Notes under the pieces: generated by a model
Databases searched by the model: none
Told to the model about the DNA's origin: nothing
The model's input: only the letters and a program-made list of their open reading frames with translations
Assembly: GCF_009729055.1 (NCBI RefSeq)
Contig: NZ_CP045484.1
Span: 2,552,872 to 2,616,871 of the forward strand
Source: Sulfurisphaera ohwakuensis
Lineage (GTDB): Archaea > Thermoproteota > Thermoprotei_A > Sulfolobales > Sulfolobaceae
DNA: 64,000 bases
Direction of reading: 5' to 3'
Shown here: piece after piece, positions 18,425 through 28,282 of the stretch
Layout: each line of letters opens with the position of its first letter
How positions within the stretch are numbered: the stretch's first letter is position 1
Program-made: the position numbers and the translations under genes

Positions 18425-18590
18425 AAGAACTTTAATTGGCTTTACTAAAAAAGTTGCCTATTCTGATTCCCAATGAATAATCACCTTCTCACAATGGCTA
18501 AACTTTCCTTATTTTTGTAAAGTAAATATCCTTAAAATTTTTATTACGGATCCAGTCACTATATATTTATATGTATTATGAATACGACGC

Positions 18591-19124
18591 TTAAATTTCA
18601 TTTAATTTTTTCTTTATCTTCTCTAAAAGTTCTCTTTCTTCATCTCCTAATTTCATTGAGCTTATTATCTCAACTTCAGCCCTCACTAACTCCTTTATTG
18701 ATATTATTGCATCATTTCGACTATGAAAGGGGCTTATATCCTCATCTAAACCATTATATGCATACTTGTGAATACCTAGCATTGCAGTTGTTAAAGTAAC
18801 TAACCCCTTAAACCCAAGGTCTTCAAGATCCCTAGAAATTCCCACTAAACCAGCAGTAGATGTAGAATATCCTATCCTTAAATACCATTTAACCTCATCT
18901 TCCTTCCCCTCCTTCTTTTTCTTTTCCACAATTTTGTTAAAGTTCGTAACAACGATTGAGCTTAAAAGTGCCTTCCATGAAAGAAAGAGCTTACTCGCAG
19001 AATTCCTACTATAACCAGCCTTAAGCATCTCAACACTTAAATAGAGCTCTTGCAAGGATTCAAGTAACCTTAACCTAGAATACTTCTCTGGCTCTTTGAT
19101 GAATTTAGGTAACTGTGACTCCAT
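18591..19124 (-). CDS. PaREP1-family protein
   Basis: 177 residues, nearly all helical. The pattern SRLRLLESLQELYLSVEMLKAGYSRNSASKLFLSWKALLSSIV is typical of the PaREP1 family found in many copies in Thermoproteota and related in fold to HEPN proteins. The function of the family is not established, though HEPN relations suggest RNA-linked or toxin-antitoxin roles. No nucleotidyltransferase partner is adjacent. The central stretch KKKKEGKED is a lysine-rich loop. Confidence 0.8.
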   Translation of the reverse strand: MESQLPKFIKEPEKYSRLRLLESLQELYLSVEMLKAGYSRNSASKLFLSWKALLSSIVVTNFNKIVEKKKKEGKEDEVKWYLRIGYSTSTAGLVGISRDLEDLGFKGLVTLTTAMLGIHKYAYNGLDEDISPFHSRNDAIISIKELVRAEVEIISSMKLGDEERELLEKIKKKLNEI

Positions 19125-19294
19125 AATATAACTTCTTTGTAAACTTATTTAAGTATTTAGATTAACATACTACTAATAAGCTTTGTTATAACTTCATAAA
19201 GGATACAAGTACGATTTTAATAACTAAATTATTATCTATTTTACCTAATGTTTAAGGTGCATATTTTTAATATGCTAATACCATCATTCCTTAC

Positions 19295-19624
19295 ATGCTG
19301 TTAATATATCTGACGTTAATCATGGTTATTATACATCTAGCAGGGACTTTGCTATCTTTTTCCAAAAGGACTTTCCCAAAATCAATTGGATATTTAATTG
19401 CAATTTATGAAATGATTTTTTATATCATTCTGGTATCTATATCAAAACTCTATTATAACGAAATTCTCATTATTATTGCATATATGTATCTTATAATTCA
19501 CGTCATAGGTGGAATAGCTTATTTGAAAGGATCTTTAAGCAAAATATATTCCCCAGTAAGACTCAAGTATTATGGAATCTATGAATTAGTTGAGATGATA
19601 TATTTACTCGTTATATTAATCTAG
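19295..19624 (+). CDS. Small membrane protein, unknown function
   Basis: 109 residues with three or four hydrophobic helices (MLLIYLTLIMVIIHLAGTLL; IGYLIAIYEMIFYIILVSI; EILIIIAYMYLIIHVIGGI; YELVEMIYLLVILI) and no recognised motif. It lies convergent with the nar operon but 283 bases from it, so a link to nitrate respiration is only possible, not shown. Confidence 0.6.
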   Translation: MLLIYLTLIMVIIHLAGTLLSFSKRTFPKSIGYLIAIYEMIFYIILVSISKLYYNEILIIIAYMYLIIHVIGGIAYLKGSLSKIYSPVRLKYYGIYELVEMIYLLVILI

Positions 19625-19907
19625 CTTAAAGGTTCGGTAATAGATTTTAAATGAGGTGATGCTATAAATTTAACAGATAAGCATTAGTAACTCGGGCGAA
19701 CACTTTGATTTATGTTTAGATTTTGTTATACTTTCTGAAATTTTAAAGGGCAAAATCTTCTTCTAAAAAGAGTATTTTTAAGGTTTGTTTTTCTCTTTAA
19801 ACTATGACTAAATATAAAAGCTTTGAATGCTTTTTATATAGAATTTTAATAAATTTATATAAAAAGATTTCAGCAAATAAGATAAAAAGAAGTATTAAAA
19901 AAATAAT

Positions 19908-20582
19908 TTACCTTTTTCTGACGACTCTAGAGTAACGGTATCCCCTATAAACTATGTAAGGTCTCCATAAATATGTTATTGGGAATGTGAACACATGGAC
20001 TAATCTAGAGAAAGGCCATAATGCATATAGTAGGAAAGACAATGCTACGTGAATTTGCAAGCTTAAAGGTGCCTTCTCTATTAAAGAAGTATTTGGATGA
20101 AACGTTATTAATCCCTGGAACCATGGTGCTACTGTAGTCATATAATCTGGGTGAACAATTAATGTGTTATATAATCCTGTAGCTATTACTAAGATTAATA
20201 CAATATATACTAAGTGGTCAGTAATGGAGAGAGATGCTGATGCTCTAGTTAAATACGATAATATAAGTAGCCAAACTAGTCCTATTATTGCTATAACTCC
20301 GAAGAGTGCTCCTAAATAGAATGCTACTGCTTCATGAAGACTATATGTGAGTCCTATTACAAGTAGAGCTGAGGCTGGTATAGCTATTCCTACTAAGTGC
20401 CCTAGTAAGACTATAACAATCCCGTAGTGAAAGAAGTTTGACGCATATGTATGTGTACGTTTTGCTAGTAGTTCAAAAGATCTTGCTGACCAATAATATC
20501 TCCTCGTTAAATATGTGTATATATATCCTCCGAAAAATATAGTAACAGCTACATAAGGATAAATTACCCAGAAGTAATTCAT
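19908..20582 (-). CDS. narI: Respiratory nitrate reductase gamma subunit (cytochrome b)
   Basis: 224 residues with five membrane helices. The four heme-binding His of NarI are in place: H52 and H62 (FFHYGIVIVLLGH, ten apart) and H178 and H196 (IHVALSFLLYALWPFSRLVH, eighteen apart), the same spacing as in the E. coli protein. NarI oxidises the quinol and passes electrons to NarH. It is the last gene of narGHJI and overlaps narJ by 4 bases. The basic C-terminus (YRGYRYSRVVRKR) is likely cytoplasmic. Confidence 0.95.
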   Translation of the reverse strand: MNYFWVIYPYVAVTIFFGGYIYTYLTRRYYWSARSFELLAKRTHTYASNFFHYGIVIVLLGHLVGIAIPASALLVIGLTYSLHEAVAFYLGALFGVIAIIGLVWLLILSYLTRASASLSITDHLVYIVLILVIATGLYNTLIVHPDYMTTVAPWFQGLITFHPNTSLIEKAPLSLQIHVALSFLLYALWPFSRLVHVFTFPITYLWRPYIVYRGYRYSRVVRKR

Positions 20583-21079
20583 CGCCTATCCTCACCCCCA
20601 TAAAGTTCTAAATATGCAGCAAGTACAAGAGGATAAAAAACAGAATTTTTTTCTTTAAGCCTATCCGAAAGAATTTTCATAGGTTCTTGTATTAACTTTT
20701 TAACTTCCTCGTCTTCAGTATTACTTAGGTATTTTAACAAAAGTGGCAGATAATCCGGTAGCTCATTACTATTAACCTTTGTCCTACTTTTTAGCCACGC
20801 TAATAAAAAACCTCTTTTAGGAGTCTTAGCCCTACTTTTTTCCTCTCCAGTTATATAATAAGTCATATAAAGTGTCGTATAATCACTATTATCAAAAGTA
20901 CTTACATAAATCTCCTCTAGATCAAGTTCTTTGTAATTTGACACACTCTTTAAGAATTCAAAAATAAGATATTTGTTAGGAGATAAACTCTCACTTACTA
21001 GATTCATAATAGTCTCTTTTCTTTTTATCCATTCTCTGGGATATTCGAGAAGATCCCCTATAACTTCCAACAAGTTCAT
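20579..21079 (-). CDS. narJ: Nitrate reductase assembly chaperone NarJ
   Basis: 166 residues, all helical, in the position of narJ between narH and narI with 4-base overlaps on both sides. LEVIGDLLEYPREWIK at the start, and the central ELDLEEIYVSTFDNSDYTTLYMTYYITGE, fit the NarJ/TorD-like chaperone family that holds NarG during molybdenum cofactor insertion and membrane docking. The sequence is diverged, so identity rests on operon position and length as much as on motifs. Confidence 0.9.
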   Translation of the reverse strand: MNLLEVIGDLLEYPREWIKRKETIMNLVSESLSPNKYLIFEFLKSVSNYKELDLEEIYVSTFDNSDYTTLYMTYYITGEEKSRAKTPKRGFLLAWLKSRTKVNSNELPDYLPLLLKYLSNTEDEEVKKLIQEPMKILSDRLKEKNSVFYPLVLAAYLELYGGEDRR

Positions 21080-22560
21080 GACTTCCTCAACCTCAAATCT
21101 CTTCTAATCGTTTGCTGTAATCCTCTGCTACCTTGGACATATTCTGGTGCTAAACTTTCTTCAAACATCTTTAGAGCTTTTTCCTTATGTGCTGTCGGGA
21201 TTACAAATCTATCTTCTAACCTAGCTATAGCTAAAACTCTGTACATTTCCTCAAGGTCTTTTTCCGTTAATGATACCTCTTTTAGTAACTCTTCATTAAC
21301 TTTTTTGCCTAGTCTCTTCTGTCTCATATAAATTCTCAGTGTAATTAGTTTCTTTAATACATTCTTCACCTTTTCAGTATCACCAGCAGTGAACATGCTA
21401 GCTAAATATTCTATTGGTATTCTCATATGGTCTACAATAGGGAAGAATTCCTCATCACTTTTTACTTTAATGTTTTCTACTAACGGACTTAAAGGTGGTA
21501 TGTACCATATCATCGGTAATGTTCTGAATTCTGGATGTAATGGTAAGGCTATTTTCCAGATCTTAACCATCTTATAAACTGGAGTTTTCTGTGCAGCTTC
21601 TATGAAATCACCTGTAACACCATTTTCTTTAGCATTCTTAATAACTTCTTCATCGAAGGGATCCAGAATTATTTGAAGCATTCTATCTATTATCTCTTTA
21701 GGATCTCTTGCAGAGGCAGCCCACTCGACTCTATCGGCATCATAAAGAACTACGCCTAAGTATCTAATTCTTCCAACACATTCATGGAAGCAAGCAGGAA
21801 TCTGACCAGTTTCTAATCTTGGATAGCACAATATACATTTTTCAGCTTTCCCAGTAGCCCAGTTATAATAGACCTTTTTGTAAGGACATGCTGCAATACA
21901 GAATCTCCATCCACGACACTTATTTTGGTCATTTAGAACTATTCCATCTTCTTCCCTCTTGTACATTGCTCCAGCTGGACAAGCAGCAACGCATGAGGGA
22001 TTAAGGCAATGGTTACATATCCTTGGTAAATACATCATAAAGGCATTTTCGAAATCTGTCTTTACCTTATTTTCTAATTTCTTGAAATTAGGATCCTTTA
22101 ATATTGCTTCTGTACCTCCAGCAAGATCGTCATTCCAGTTGGGTCCTAACCTCAGTTCTATTCTTTTACCAGTTATTAGCGAGACGGGTTCGGCTACTGG
22201 CTGTTTATCTGACTCTTTAGCATTAACCAAATTTTCGTACGTATAAGTGAAAGGTTCAAAATAATCATCAATAGTAGGTAAATATGGATTGTGAAAGAGC
22301 TCTAAAAGTCTTGCAATTCTTCCTCCTATGGCTAATTTTAGCTTACCATCTTTAGTTAAAATCCAACCTCCTCTGTATTTCTCTTGATCTTCCCACTCTA
22401 ATGGATATCCAGGTCCGGGTCTGGTCTCTACATTATTCCAATACATATATTCTGTTCCTTCTCTGTTTGTCCATAAGTTCTTACATGCTACAGTACAAGC
22501 ATTACAGCCTAAGCATTTGTCTAAATTAAATACACCCATAAATTGACTTAATACCTTCAT
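21076..22560 (-). CDS. narH: Respiratory nitrate reductase beta subunit
   Basis: 494 residues, very close in layout to E. coli NarH. Cys groups for four clusters are visible: CLGCNACTVAC (C16, C19, C22, C26), CNHCLNPSCVAAC, CRGWRFCIAAC with the Trp that marks the 3Fe-4S cluster, and CILC with later CFHEC. GPNWNDDLAGG and MMYLPRICNHC are further family signatures. It relays electrons from NarI heme to NarG. There is no export signal, as usual. It starts 1 base after narG and overlaps narJ by 4 bases, so translation is coupled. Confidence 0.97.
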   Translation of the reverse strand: MKVLSQFMGVFNLDKCLGCNACTVACKNLWTNREGTEYMYWNNVETRPGPGYPLEWEDQEKYRGGWILTKDGKLKLAIGGRIARLLELFHNPYLPTIDDYFEPFTYTYENLVNAKESDKQPVAEPVSLITGKRIELRLGPNWNDDLAGGTEAILKDPNFKKLENKVKTDFENAFMMYLPRICNHCLNPSCVAACPAGAMYKREEDGIVLNDQNKCRGWRFCIAACPYKKVYYNWATGKAEKCILCYPRLETGQIPACFHECVGRIRYLGVVLYDADRVEWAASARDPKEIIDRMLQIILDPFDEEVIKNAKENGVTGDFIEAAQKTPVYKMVKIWKIALPLHPEFRTLPMIWYIPPLSPLVENIKVKSDEEFFPIVDHMRIPIEYLASMFTAGDTEKVKNVLKKLITLRIYMRQKRLGKKVNEELLKEVSLTEKDLEEMYRVLAIARLEDRFVIPTAHKEKALKMFEESLAPEYVQGSRGLQQTIRRDLRLRKS

Positions 22561-22561
22561 T

Positions 22562-25500
22562 TTACCCCAACCTCCTAATTGCCACTATTGTATCTCTTTG
22601 AGTTCCTACGGGACCATAATAGTTTAAAAAGAAGGATAACTGTGCATAACCTCCTATGAGCCAAGTAGGCTTTATGTGAACTCTCGTTACTGCATTATGC
22701 GATCCGCCCATTTTTCCGTTTTTAGCCTCTTTAACATAAATTGTCCTCTCCTGCGCATGATACATTATCACCGTCCCTTTGGGAATTCTGTTAGTAACTA
22801 CAGCCCTAGTAACTATGACTCCATTCTCGTTAAATACCTCAACCCAATCATTATCTTTAACCCCAATACTTTTAGCATCTTCTTCATTTATCCAAATTAC
22901 CGGGCCTCCCCTGAATAAAGTAAGCATTCTAAGGTTATCCATGAAGGTAGTGTGGATTTGCCACTTACCGTGAGGAGATAGGTATCTAGCAATTAATACT
23001 CCTTCAGATTGGGATACTTTCACTATATCTAATGGAGGTTTATATACCGGTAATTGCTCACCTTGTTCTCTAATCCACGGATGATCTAAATAAAAGTGTT
23101 GCCTACCAGATAAAGTCCGCCATGGGACTTCGTATTCGACATTAAACGTAAATGCTGAATAAGTTCTACCTCCTTTAACTATCCCAGATTCTATTGGAGA
23201 ATCAACTACCCTACGTGGTTGTGCTGTAATATCATTAAACCTAATCTTTATCTCTTCTATCCCCTCTCTAAGATCTCCGAAGTTAAGTCCAGTCTTCTCC
23301 TCCAGATATTTGTATTCCCTAACAGAAACTTCACCATTAGTAGCTCCACTTAATCTTAACATGGTCTCAGCCACTTTCTTATCCTCATCTAATAATGGCC
23401 TTTCTTCTATGCTTCCTAGCTCTTCTTTTAACTCTTCATATTCTTTAGAGTAGTTAACCTCTATGCCAAAGAACGATAACTTTTTATCTTTAACTAAAGG
23501 CCCTAATGTTATCATCATTTCGTAAATCTTAGGATAGTGTCTCTCTATTAAGACTATATTACCCATATTCTTTCCGGGGATTAATTTTCCATCTCTCACT
23601 GTTAGAGCCTGGCCTGGCGGATCTAAGGGGTCTAATTCCGTTTCTGGACTGGCGAGTTCACCAAGCGTGTCATGAGTAAATGGTACATAAACAACATCTA
23701 CGACTTTATCTGATAAGTACTTAGAGGCCATTTCAGAGAATTTCTTTGCTAATCCTACAAAGATTTTCCAATCACTTCTAGCCTCCCATGGCGGATTAAT
23801 TGCCGGATTAAATGGATGAACAAAAGTATGCATGTCTGTAGAGCTTATATCATATTTTTCATACCATGTGGCTGCAGGCAGAACTATGTCAGAGTATAGT
23901 GCAGTACTATCCATCCTAAAGTTTATATCGATTAGCAAGTCTAGCTTACCTTCTGGAGCCGGCTCTACCCACTTTATCTCTTTTACATAACCCTTGGCAA
24001 CTTCATCTTTATTATCCACAGAATTTTCAGTACCCAAAACATGCTTTAAGAAATATTCACTACCCTTACCGCTTGAAAATAATAGATTACTTCTCCAAAC
24101 AAATAATATTCTCGGGAAATTGATAGGATTATCAACATCTGAAACAGAGAAAGATATCTCTCTATTCTCTAGTTTATTTGCTATTTCATCTGAGCTTTTA
24201 CCGAGATTTAACGGATTCGCGTTAAATTGAGGATAAAAGGGTTGCCAACCCTTCTTCACTGAAATTACTGCATAATCTGCTGGATGATCATACATAGTTT
24301 TTCCTATTGTAATCTTATCCATCGTGACCTCATCATATCTCCATTGATCAGTGTGCATATAAACCCATAATCCAGTGCTTTGTAGCCTAGTAACCGGTAG
24401 CCAGTCTTTAGCAAAGGCTATAGTATTCCAACCTTCAAAAGGCCTAACTTTCTCTTGCCCTACATAATGAGCCCAACCTCCTCCGTTAACCCCAATAGCA
24501 CCAATCAGCATTAGTATCGTTATAATTGCACGATAAATTAAATCACTATGGAACCAATGATTAACTCCAGCACCAAGTAATACTAGAGATTTGCCTTTTG
24601 TCTCTTCAGCATTTTGGGCAAACTCTCTAGCTATTTGGATAACCAGATCTCTCCTAACTCCAGTAATCTTCTCCTGCCAAGCAGGAGTATAAGGTACATC
24701 CTCATCATAACTACTAGGATATCCTTTTAAGTCTCCTCTTTTAACACCTAAGTTCGCCAAAAGTAAATCATAAACTGTAGTTACGTAAACTGTTCTTCCA
24801 TCAATCGTTTTGATTATTTTTACCGGAACTTCTCTTTCAACATATCCTTTCTGGTCAAATCTCGGGAAGCTTACACTTACTATCTTATCGTGTACATTTA
24901 ACATTGTAAGTGCTGGTTCAATATCTCTTTCAGTTATACTATCTTTAAGTTTCAAATTCCACTTCTTGTCATTACTCCATCTAAAACCTATACTACCATT
25001 TGGTATTGAAAGGGAATTGGTGTTTAAGTCAAATACTACTAATTTCCACTCACCCTTGTCTACGTTAGTGTATATATCTGAAGCCCTTAGATATCTTCCG
25101 GGCAATAATCTATTGTTTTCCTCTTCTAGTATTACAAGAAATGGAGCATCAGTATATTTCTTTATATAATTCTTAAAATATTCTACTTCTCTATCTACGT
25201 GAAATTCTTTAGCAATAACGTGAGCCATTGCTAAAGCAAGAGCACCATCAGTACCAGGCCTAGGATGAATCCATAAATCTGCAAACTTTACGTATTCAGC
25301 ATAGTCTGGAGCTATGGCAACCACTTTAGTACCTCTGTATCTCACCTCAGAATAGAAATGAGCATCTGGAGTCCTAGTTTGTGGAATATTAGTTCCCCAG
25401 TCAATAATATACGTAGCATTAAACCAGTCAGCACTTTCTGGAACATCTGTTTGTTCTCCCCATACTTGAGGTGAGGCAATGGGCAAATCAGCATACCAAT

Positions 25501-26134
25501 CATAAAAACTCATTACTACTCCTCCTATTAATGATAGGAATCTTGTTCCTGCAGCGTAACTTACCATAGACATTGCGGGAATAGGTGTGAAGCCAAATAT
25601 TCTATCTGGTCCATATTTCTTAATAGTATATATTAAGGCTGCAGAAATTATTTCGTAAACTTCGTCCCACGAAGCTCTAACAAACCCGCCTTTTCCTCTC
25701 GATACCTTATATTTTCTAGCCTTATTATGATCTTCTATAATGTTCTCCCACGCCTTTACGGGATCATTTGTCTTTCGTAGTTCATCTCTCCATAGTTCAA
25801 GCAGTGCTCTTCTAACATAAGGATATTTTATTCTATGTGGTGAGTATTCATACCATGAAAAACTAGCTCCTCTAGGACATCCTCTAGGCTCATAAGGAGG
25901 TATCTCAGGATTAATAATAGGATAATCTAAAGCTTGCATTTCAGTCATTATAACGCCATCCTTAACGTAAATCATCCAACTACAAGAACCAGTGCAATTA
26001 ACACCATGAGTACTTCTTACTACCTTATCATACTGCCATCTGTTCCTATAAAAGGACTCCCATTCTCTGTTATCATAATTAAATTTCTGCCATGGCATTT
26101 GATAGTAAAATCTCGTTTTAGTTATTAAAAACAA
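22562..26134 (-). CDS. narG: Respiratory nitrate reductase alpha subunit, without Tat signal
   Basis: 1190 residues. The N-terminal FS0 cluster ligands are H43, C47, C51 and C86 (HGVNCTGSC ... RGCPRG), and the Mo-binding region is FYDWYADLPIASPQVW followed by GEQTDVPESADW, nearly the same as in E. coli NarG. The catalytic subunit reduces nitrate to nitrite at a Mo-bisMGD centre. The annotated TTG start gives FLITKTRFYYQ; ATG at codon 13 (PWQKFNYDNRE) is the alternative. An in-frame stop lies two codons before the TTG. Neither start leaves room for the twin-arginine signal found on many archaeal NarG proteins. First gene of narGHJI, divergent from narK. Confidence 0.97.
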   Translation of the reverse strand: MFLITKTRFYYQMPWQKFNYDNREWESFYRNRWQYDKVVRSTHGVNCTGSCSWMIYVKDGVIMTEMQALDYPIINPEIPPYEPRGCPRGASFSWYEYSPHRIKYPYVRRALLELWRDELRKTNDPVKAWENIIEDHNKARKYKVSRGKGGFVRASWDEVYEIISAALIYTIKKYGPDRIFGFTPIPAMSMVSYAAGTRFLSLIGGVVMSFYDWYADLPIASPQVWGEQTDVPESADWFNATYIIDWGTNIPQTRTPDAHFYSEVRYRGTKVVAIAPDYAEYVKFADLWIHPRPGTDGALALAMAHVIAKEFHVDREVEYFKNYIKKYTDAPFLVILEEENNRLLPGRYLRASDIYTNVDKGEWKLVVFDLNTNSLSIPNGSIGFRWSNDKKWNLKLKDSITERDIEPALTMLNVHDKIVSVSFPRFDQKGYVEREVPVKIIKTIDGRTVYVTTVYDLLLANLGVKRGDLKGYPSSYDEDVPYTPAWQEKITGVRRDLVIQIAREFAQNAEETKGKSLVLLGAGVNHWFHSDLIYRAIITILMLIGAIGVNGGGWAHYVGQEKVRPFEGWNTIAFAKDWLPVTRLQSTGLWVYMHTDQWRYDEVTMDKITIGKTMYDHPADYAVISVKKGWQPFYPQFNANPLNLGKSSDEIANKLENREISFSVSDVDNPINFPRILFVWRSNLLFSSGKGSEYFLKHVLGTENSVDNKDEVAKGYVKEIKWVEPAPEGKLDLLIDINFRMDSTALYSDIVLPAATWYEKYDISSTDMHTFVHPFNPAINPPWEARSDWKIFVGLAKKFSEMASKYLSDKVVDVVYVPFTHDTLGELASPETELDPLDPPGQALTVRDGKLIPGKNMGNIVLIERHYPKIYEMMITLGPLVKDKKLSFFGIEVNYSKEYEELKEELGSIEERPLLDEDKKVAETMLRLSGATNGEVSVREYKYLEEKTGLNFGDLREGIEEIKIRFNDITAQPRRVVDSPIESGIVKGGRTYSAFTFNVEYEVPWRTLSGRQHFYLDHPWIREQGEQLPVYKPPLDIVKVSQSEGVLIARYLSPHGKWQIHTTFMDNLRMLTLFRGGPVIWINEEDAKSIGVKDNDWVEVFNENGVIVTRAVVTNRIPKGTVIMYHAQERTIYVKEAKNGKMGGSHNAVTRVHIKPTWLIGGYAQLSFFLNYYGPVGTQRDTIVAIRRLG

Positions 26135-26309
26135 ATCCTAATGTATGAGGAGAAAGATTTTTAATTAAGAATAAATAAGACTACTAATCTACAAAGAACA
26201 AATAGTATGTATAAATGTACAGAAAAGTATATAAAGGTGCAGATAGATATACTTTTTCAGATATAAACCTTTTATATCATAAATTACGAAAATTGTTTAA
26301 AAACTTTTC

Positions 26310-26366
26310 CCTAATTGATTAGGAATCACCAATATAAATATAGAAAAGGAATTATTTCTCGGTGAT
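26310..26366 (+). promoter_or_regulatory. narK promoter with a 14-bp palindrome, TATA box and ribosome site
   Basis: CCTAATTGATTAGG (26310-26323) is a perfect palindrome with a 2-base centre. It sits directly upstream of a TATA-like AATATAAATA (26331-26340), where an activator or repressor would touch the transcription factors. GGTGAT (26361-26366) is a ribosome site 5 bases before the GTG of narK. The regulator is unknown; control by nitrate or oxygen is inference. Confidence 0.6.
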
Positions 26367-26371
26367 AGAAC

Positions 26372-27679
26372 GTGGATGTAAGAGGTAGAGGGCTAACAGC
26401 AGGAACAATAGCGTTTTTTGCTGGATTTGCAGCTGTTGCCCTATTTGGAACAACAACACTTAAGATTAGTCCAATTCTTCATTTAACATTAGTAGAGAGT
26501 TCTTGGTTAGTGGCTATTCCTTTAGTTACAGGGGCGTTTTTAAGGATTCCATTTTCACTTTTAGTAGATAAGTTAGGAAAACATACCCTAACTATTCAAT
26601 TAGTCATAGGTCTTATAGGAATGATTGGTATAATCTTTACCCTTGAGCAAATAAAAACACTTCTTAGTGACATAGTATATGGTCTTCTCTTATTCTTTGG
26701 GGCACTTGCAGGTACTGGAATTTCTACGTTTTCAAGCGGTATAACGTATGTTTCTTACTTCTATCCACAAAAGAAGCAAGGTACTGCTTTAGGAATTTAT
26801 GCTGGGCTAGGTAATACAGCCCCAGGGATCTTTACAGTAATTCTTCCATTTGCTCTAGCATCTATAGGTTTAGTTTACGCCTATGTTGCTTGGGCTATAT
26901 TTCTAGTCATAATGATTATTATCTACAATATAATCGCAATTAATCCACCTTTTATTCAATACATTAAGGAAGGTAAAAATTGGGAAGAAGCTAAGGCTCT
27001 TGCCTTAAAGGAAGGCTATGATGTGATACCGGCTGAATCTCTTTCAGCATCAATTAAAAGAAGTGCCAAAAACCCTGTAACCTGGGCACTAGTATTCATG
27101 TACTTTACATCTTTCGGCGGTTTCGAAGCATTAACTGAATGGTTACCAACATATTGGAAAGAATTCTTACATGTTACTCCTATAGAAGCAGGGCTATTAA
27201 CCGGTGTTGTATATTCATTAATTACAGCATTAATTAGAGTTTACGGTGGTTATATGTCTGATAAGGTTGGAGGAGAGCTGGTTTCCACAATTTCATATTC
27301 TATAATGATCGTGGGAAGTTTGATATTTATATTCTCATATGCCTTACCGACTTCAATACTTGCTGAAATAATTATGGCTATAGGAATGGGTATTGCTAAT
27401 GGAGCTGTATATAAACTTGTTCCTAAATATTCACCAGATGCCGTAAGCGGATCATCTGGATTAGTAGGCGGACTAGGATCTGCTGGCGGTCTACTAATTC
27501 CACCAACAATGGGATATATTGCATCAATAATCAATTTCCCAATGGCTTTTACAGTGTTCTTCTCAATTAGTATCGTCTCAACAATTCTCTCTATGGTATT
27601 ATGGGTTAAGTACGCAAAAAGTCATGTCATACAATATAAGGAAACTAATGTAACTCATAAAGAAGCTCACGTAAAATAA
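26372..27679 (+). CDS. narK: Nitrate/nitrite transporter NarK (MFS)
   Basis: 435 residues with twelve hydrophobic segments. FRIPFSLLVDKLGKHT is the loop after segment 2, with a matching conserved Arg in segment 2, and GTGISTFSSGITYVS then PQKKQGTALGIYAGLGN form the nitrate signature of NarK/NRT proteins in segments 4 and 5. GSSGLVGGLGSAGGLLIPP is the second signature in the C-terminal half. It imports nitrate, exports nitrite, or exchanges them. GTG start chosen because of the ribosome site just upstream. The divergent position to narG supports a joint role and suggests nitrate is reduced inside the cell. Confidence 0.93.
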   Translation: MDVRGRGLTAGTIAFFAGFAAVALFGTTTLKISPILHLTLVESSWLVAIPLVTGAFLRIPFSLLVDKLGKHTLTIQLVIGLIGMIGIIFTLEQIKTLLSDIVYGLLLFFGALAGTGISTFSSGITYVSYFYPQKKQGTALGIYAGLGNTAPGIFTVILPFALASIGLVYAYVAWAIFLVIMIIIYNIIAINPPFIQYIKEGKNWEEAKALALKEGYDVIPAESLSASIKRSAKNPVTWALVFMYFTSFGGFEALTEWLPTYWKEFLHVTPIEAGLLTGVVYSLITALIRVYGGYMSDKVGGELVSTISYSIMIVGSLIFIFSYALPTSILAEIIMAIGMGIANGAVYKLVPKYSPDAVSGSSGLVGGLGSAGGLLIPPTMGYIASIINFPMAFTVFFSISIVSTILSMVLWVKYAKSHVIQYKETNVTHKEAHVK

Positions 27680-27885
27680 CTCTAATTTTATCTTTTTTTA
27701 ATATTTAAATTAGTTAAATTTATATCATAAAATAATAGGAAAAAATTAAGAAACACAGAAAAACTAACTACTAAATTATAATAATAGACTAAGATCTTAA
27801 AATCCTATTAAGTCATTTTTTAAGTATTATTTAATTTCTGTCCTCGTTTACTCCTTAGAAAGGAAAACGTTAAAAAAAAAGTTAA

Positions 27886-28161
27886 TTAGAAAAATGATTT
27901 ATGCTCGTATAGCGTTTGAGGTACTATGGGTGTAATTTTCCATGAAATGTTAAATTGTTTAGCCGCTTGCATCAATAGATCCAGATTATCTACATCCCAT
28001 TCACAAATAGCTATTTTTGAATCATTAGCAATACTAATCTTTTCCAATTTCATACCCTTCGGAAGCTTCTTCTGTTTTGTCATATCAATTAGTTGAGTGA
28101 AGAAATTATTCACTGCATCTTTTTGATTATCTTCCCATTGGTGTATGACAATTACTTTCAT
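27886..28161 (-). CDS. Small alpha-beta protein next to hemerythrin gene, unknown
   Basis: With the ATG at 28161 the protein is 91 residues (MKVIVIHQWEDNQKDAVNNF ...). A TATA-like ATATAAATATTTG in gene sense lies about 26 bases before this ATG, which favours it over a frame extending 24 codons further up. The sequence alternates strand and helix (VIVIHQW; IAICEWDVDNLDLLMQAAKQ), like ferredoxin-fold proteins of the muconolactone or DUF3303 kind. Divergent from the hemerythrin gene with a 121-base gap. Confidence 0.6.
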   Translation of the reverse strand: MKVIVIHQWEDNQKDAVNNFFTQLIDMTKQKKLPKGMKLEKISIANDSKIAICEWDVDNLDLLMQAAKQFNISWKITPIVPQTLYEHKSFF

Positions 28162-28282
28162 ACTAATATCTTTGAAAATCAAATATTTATATCTTATTGT
28201 AATCTTCAATTTATTCAATATCTGAAATATCACTCATTTATTTAGGTGTTTAATATAAAAAAGCATGAAAATCAAAATTTTA

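Noticed and set aside
22676-25169. Several plus-strand frames across narG
   Set aside because: All are antisense shadows of the well-supported narG gene.
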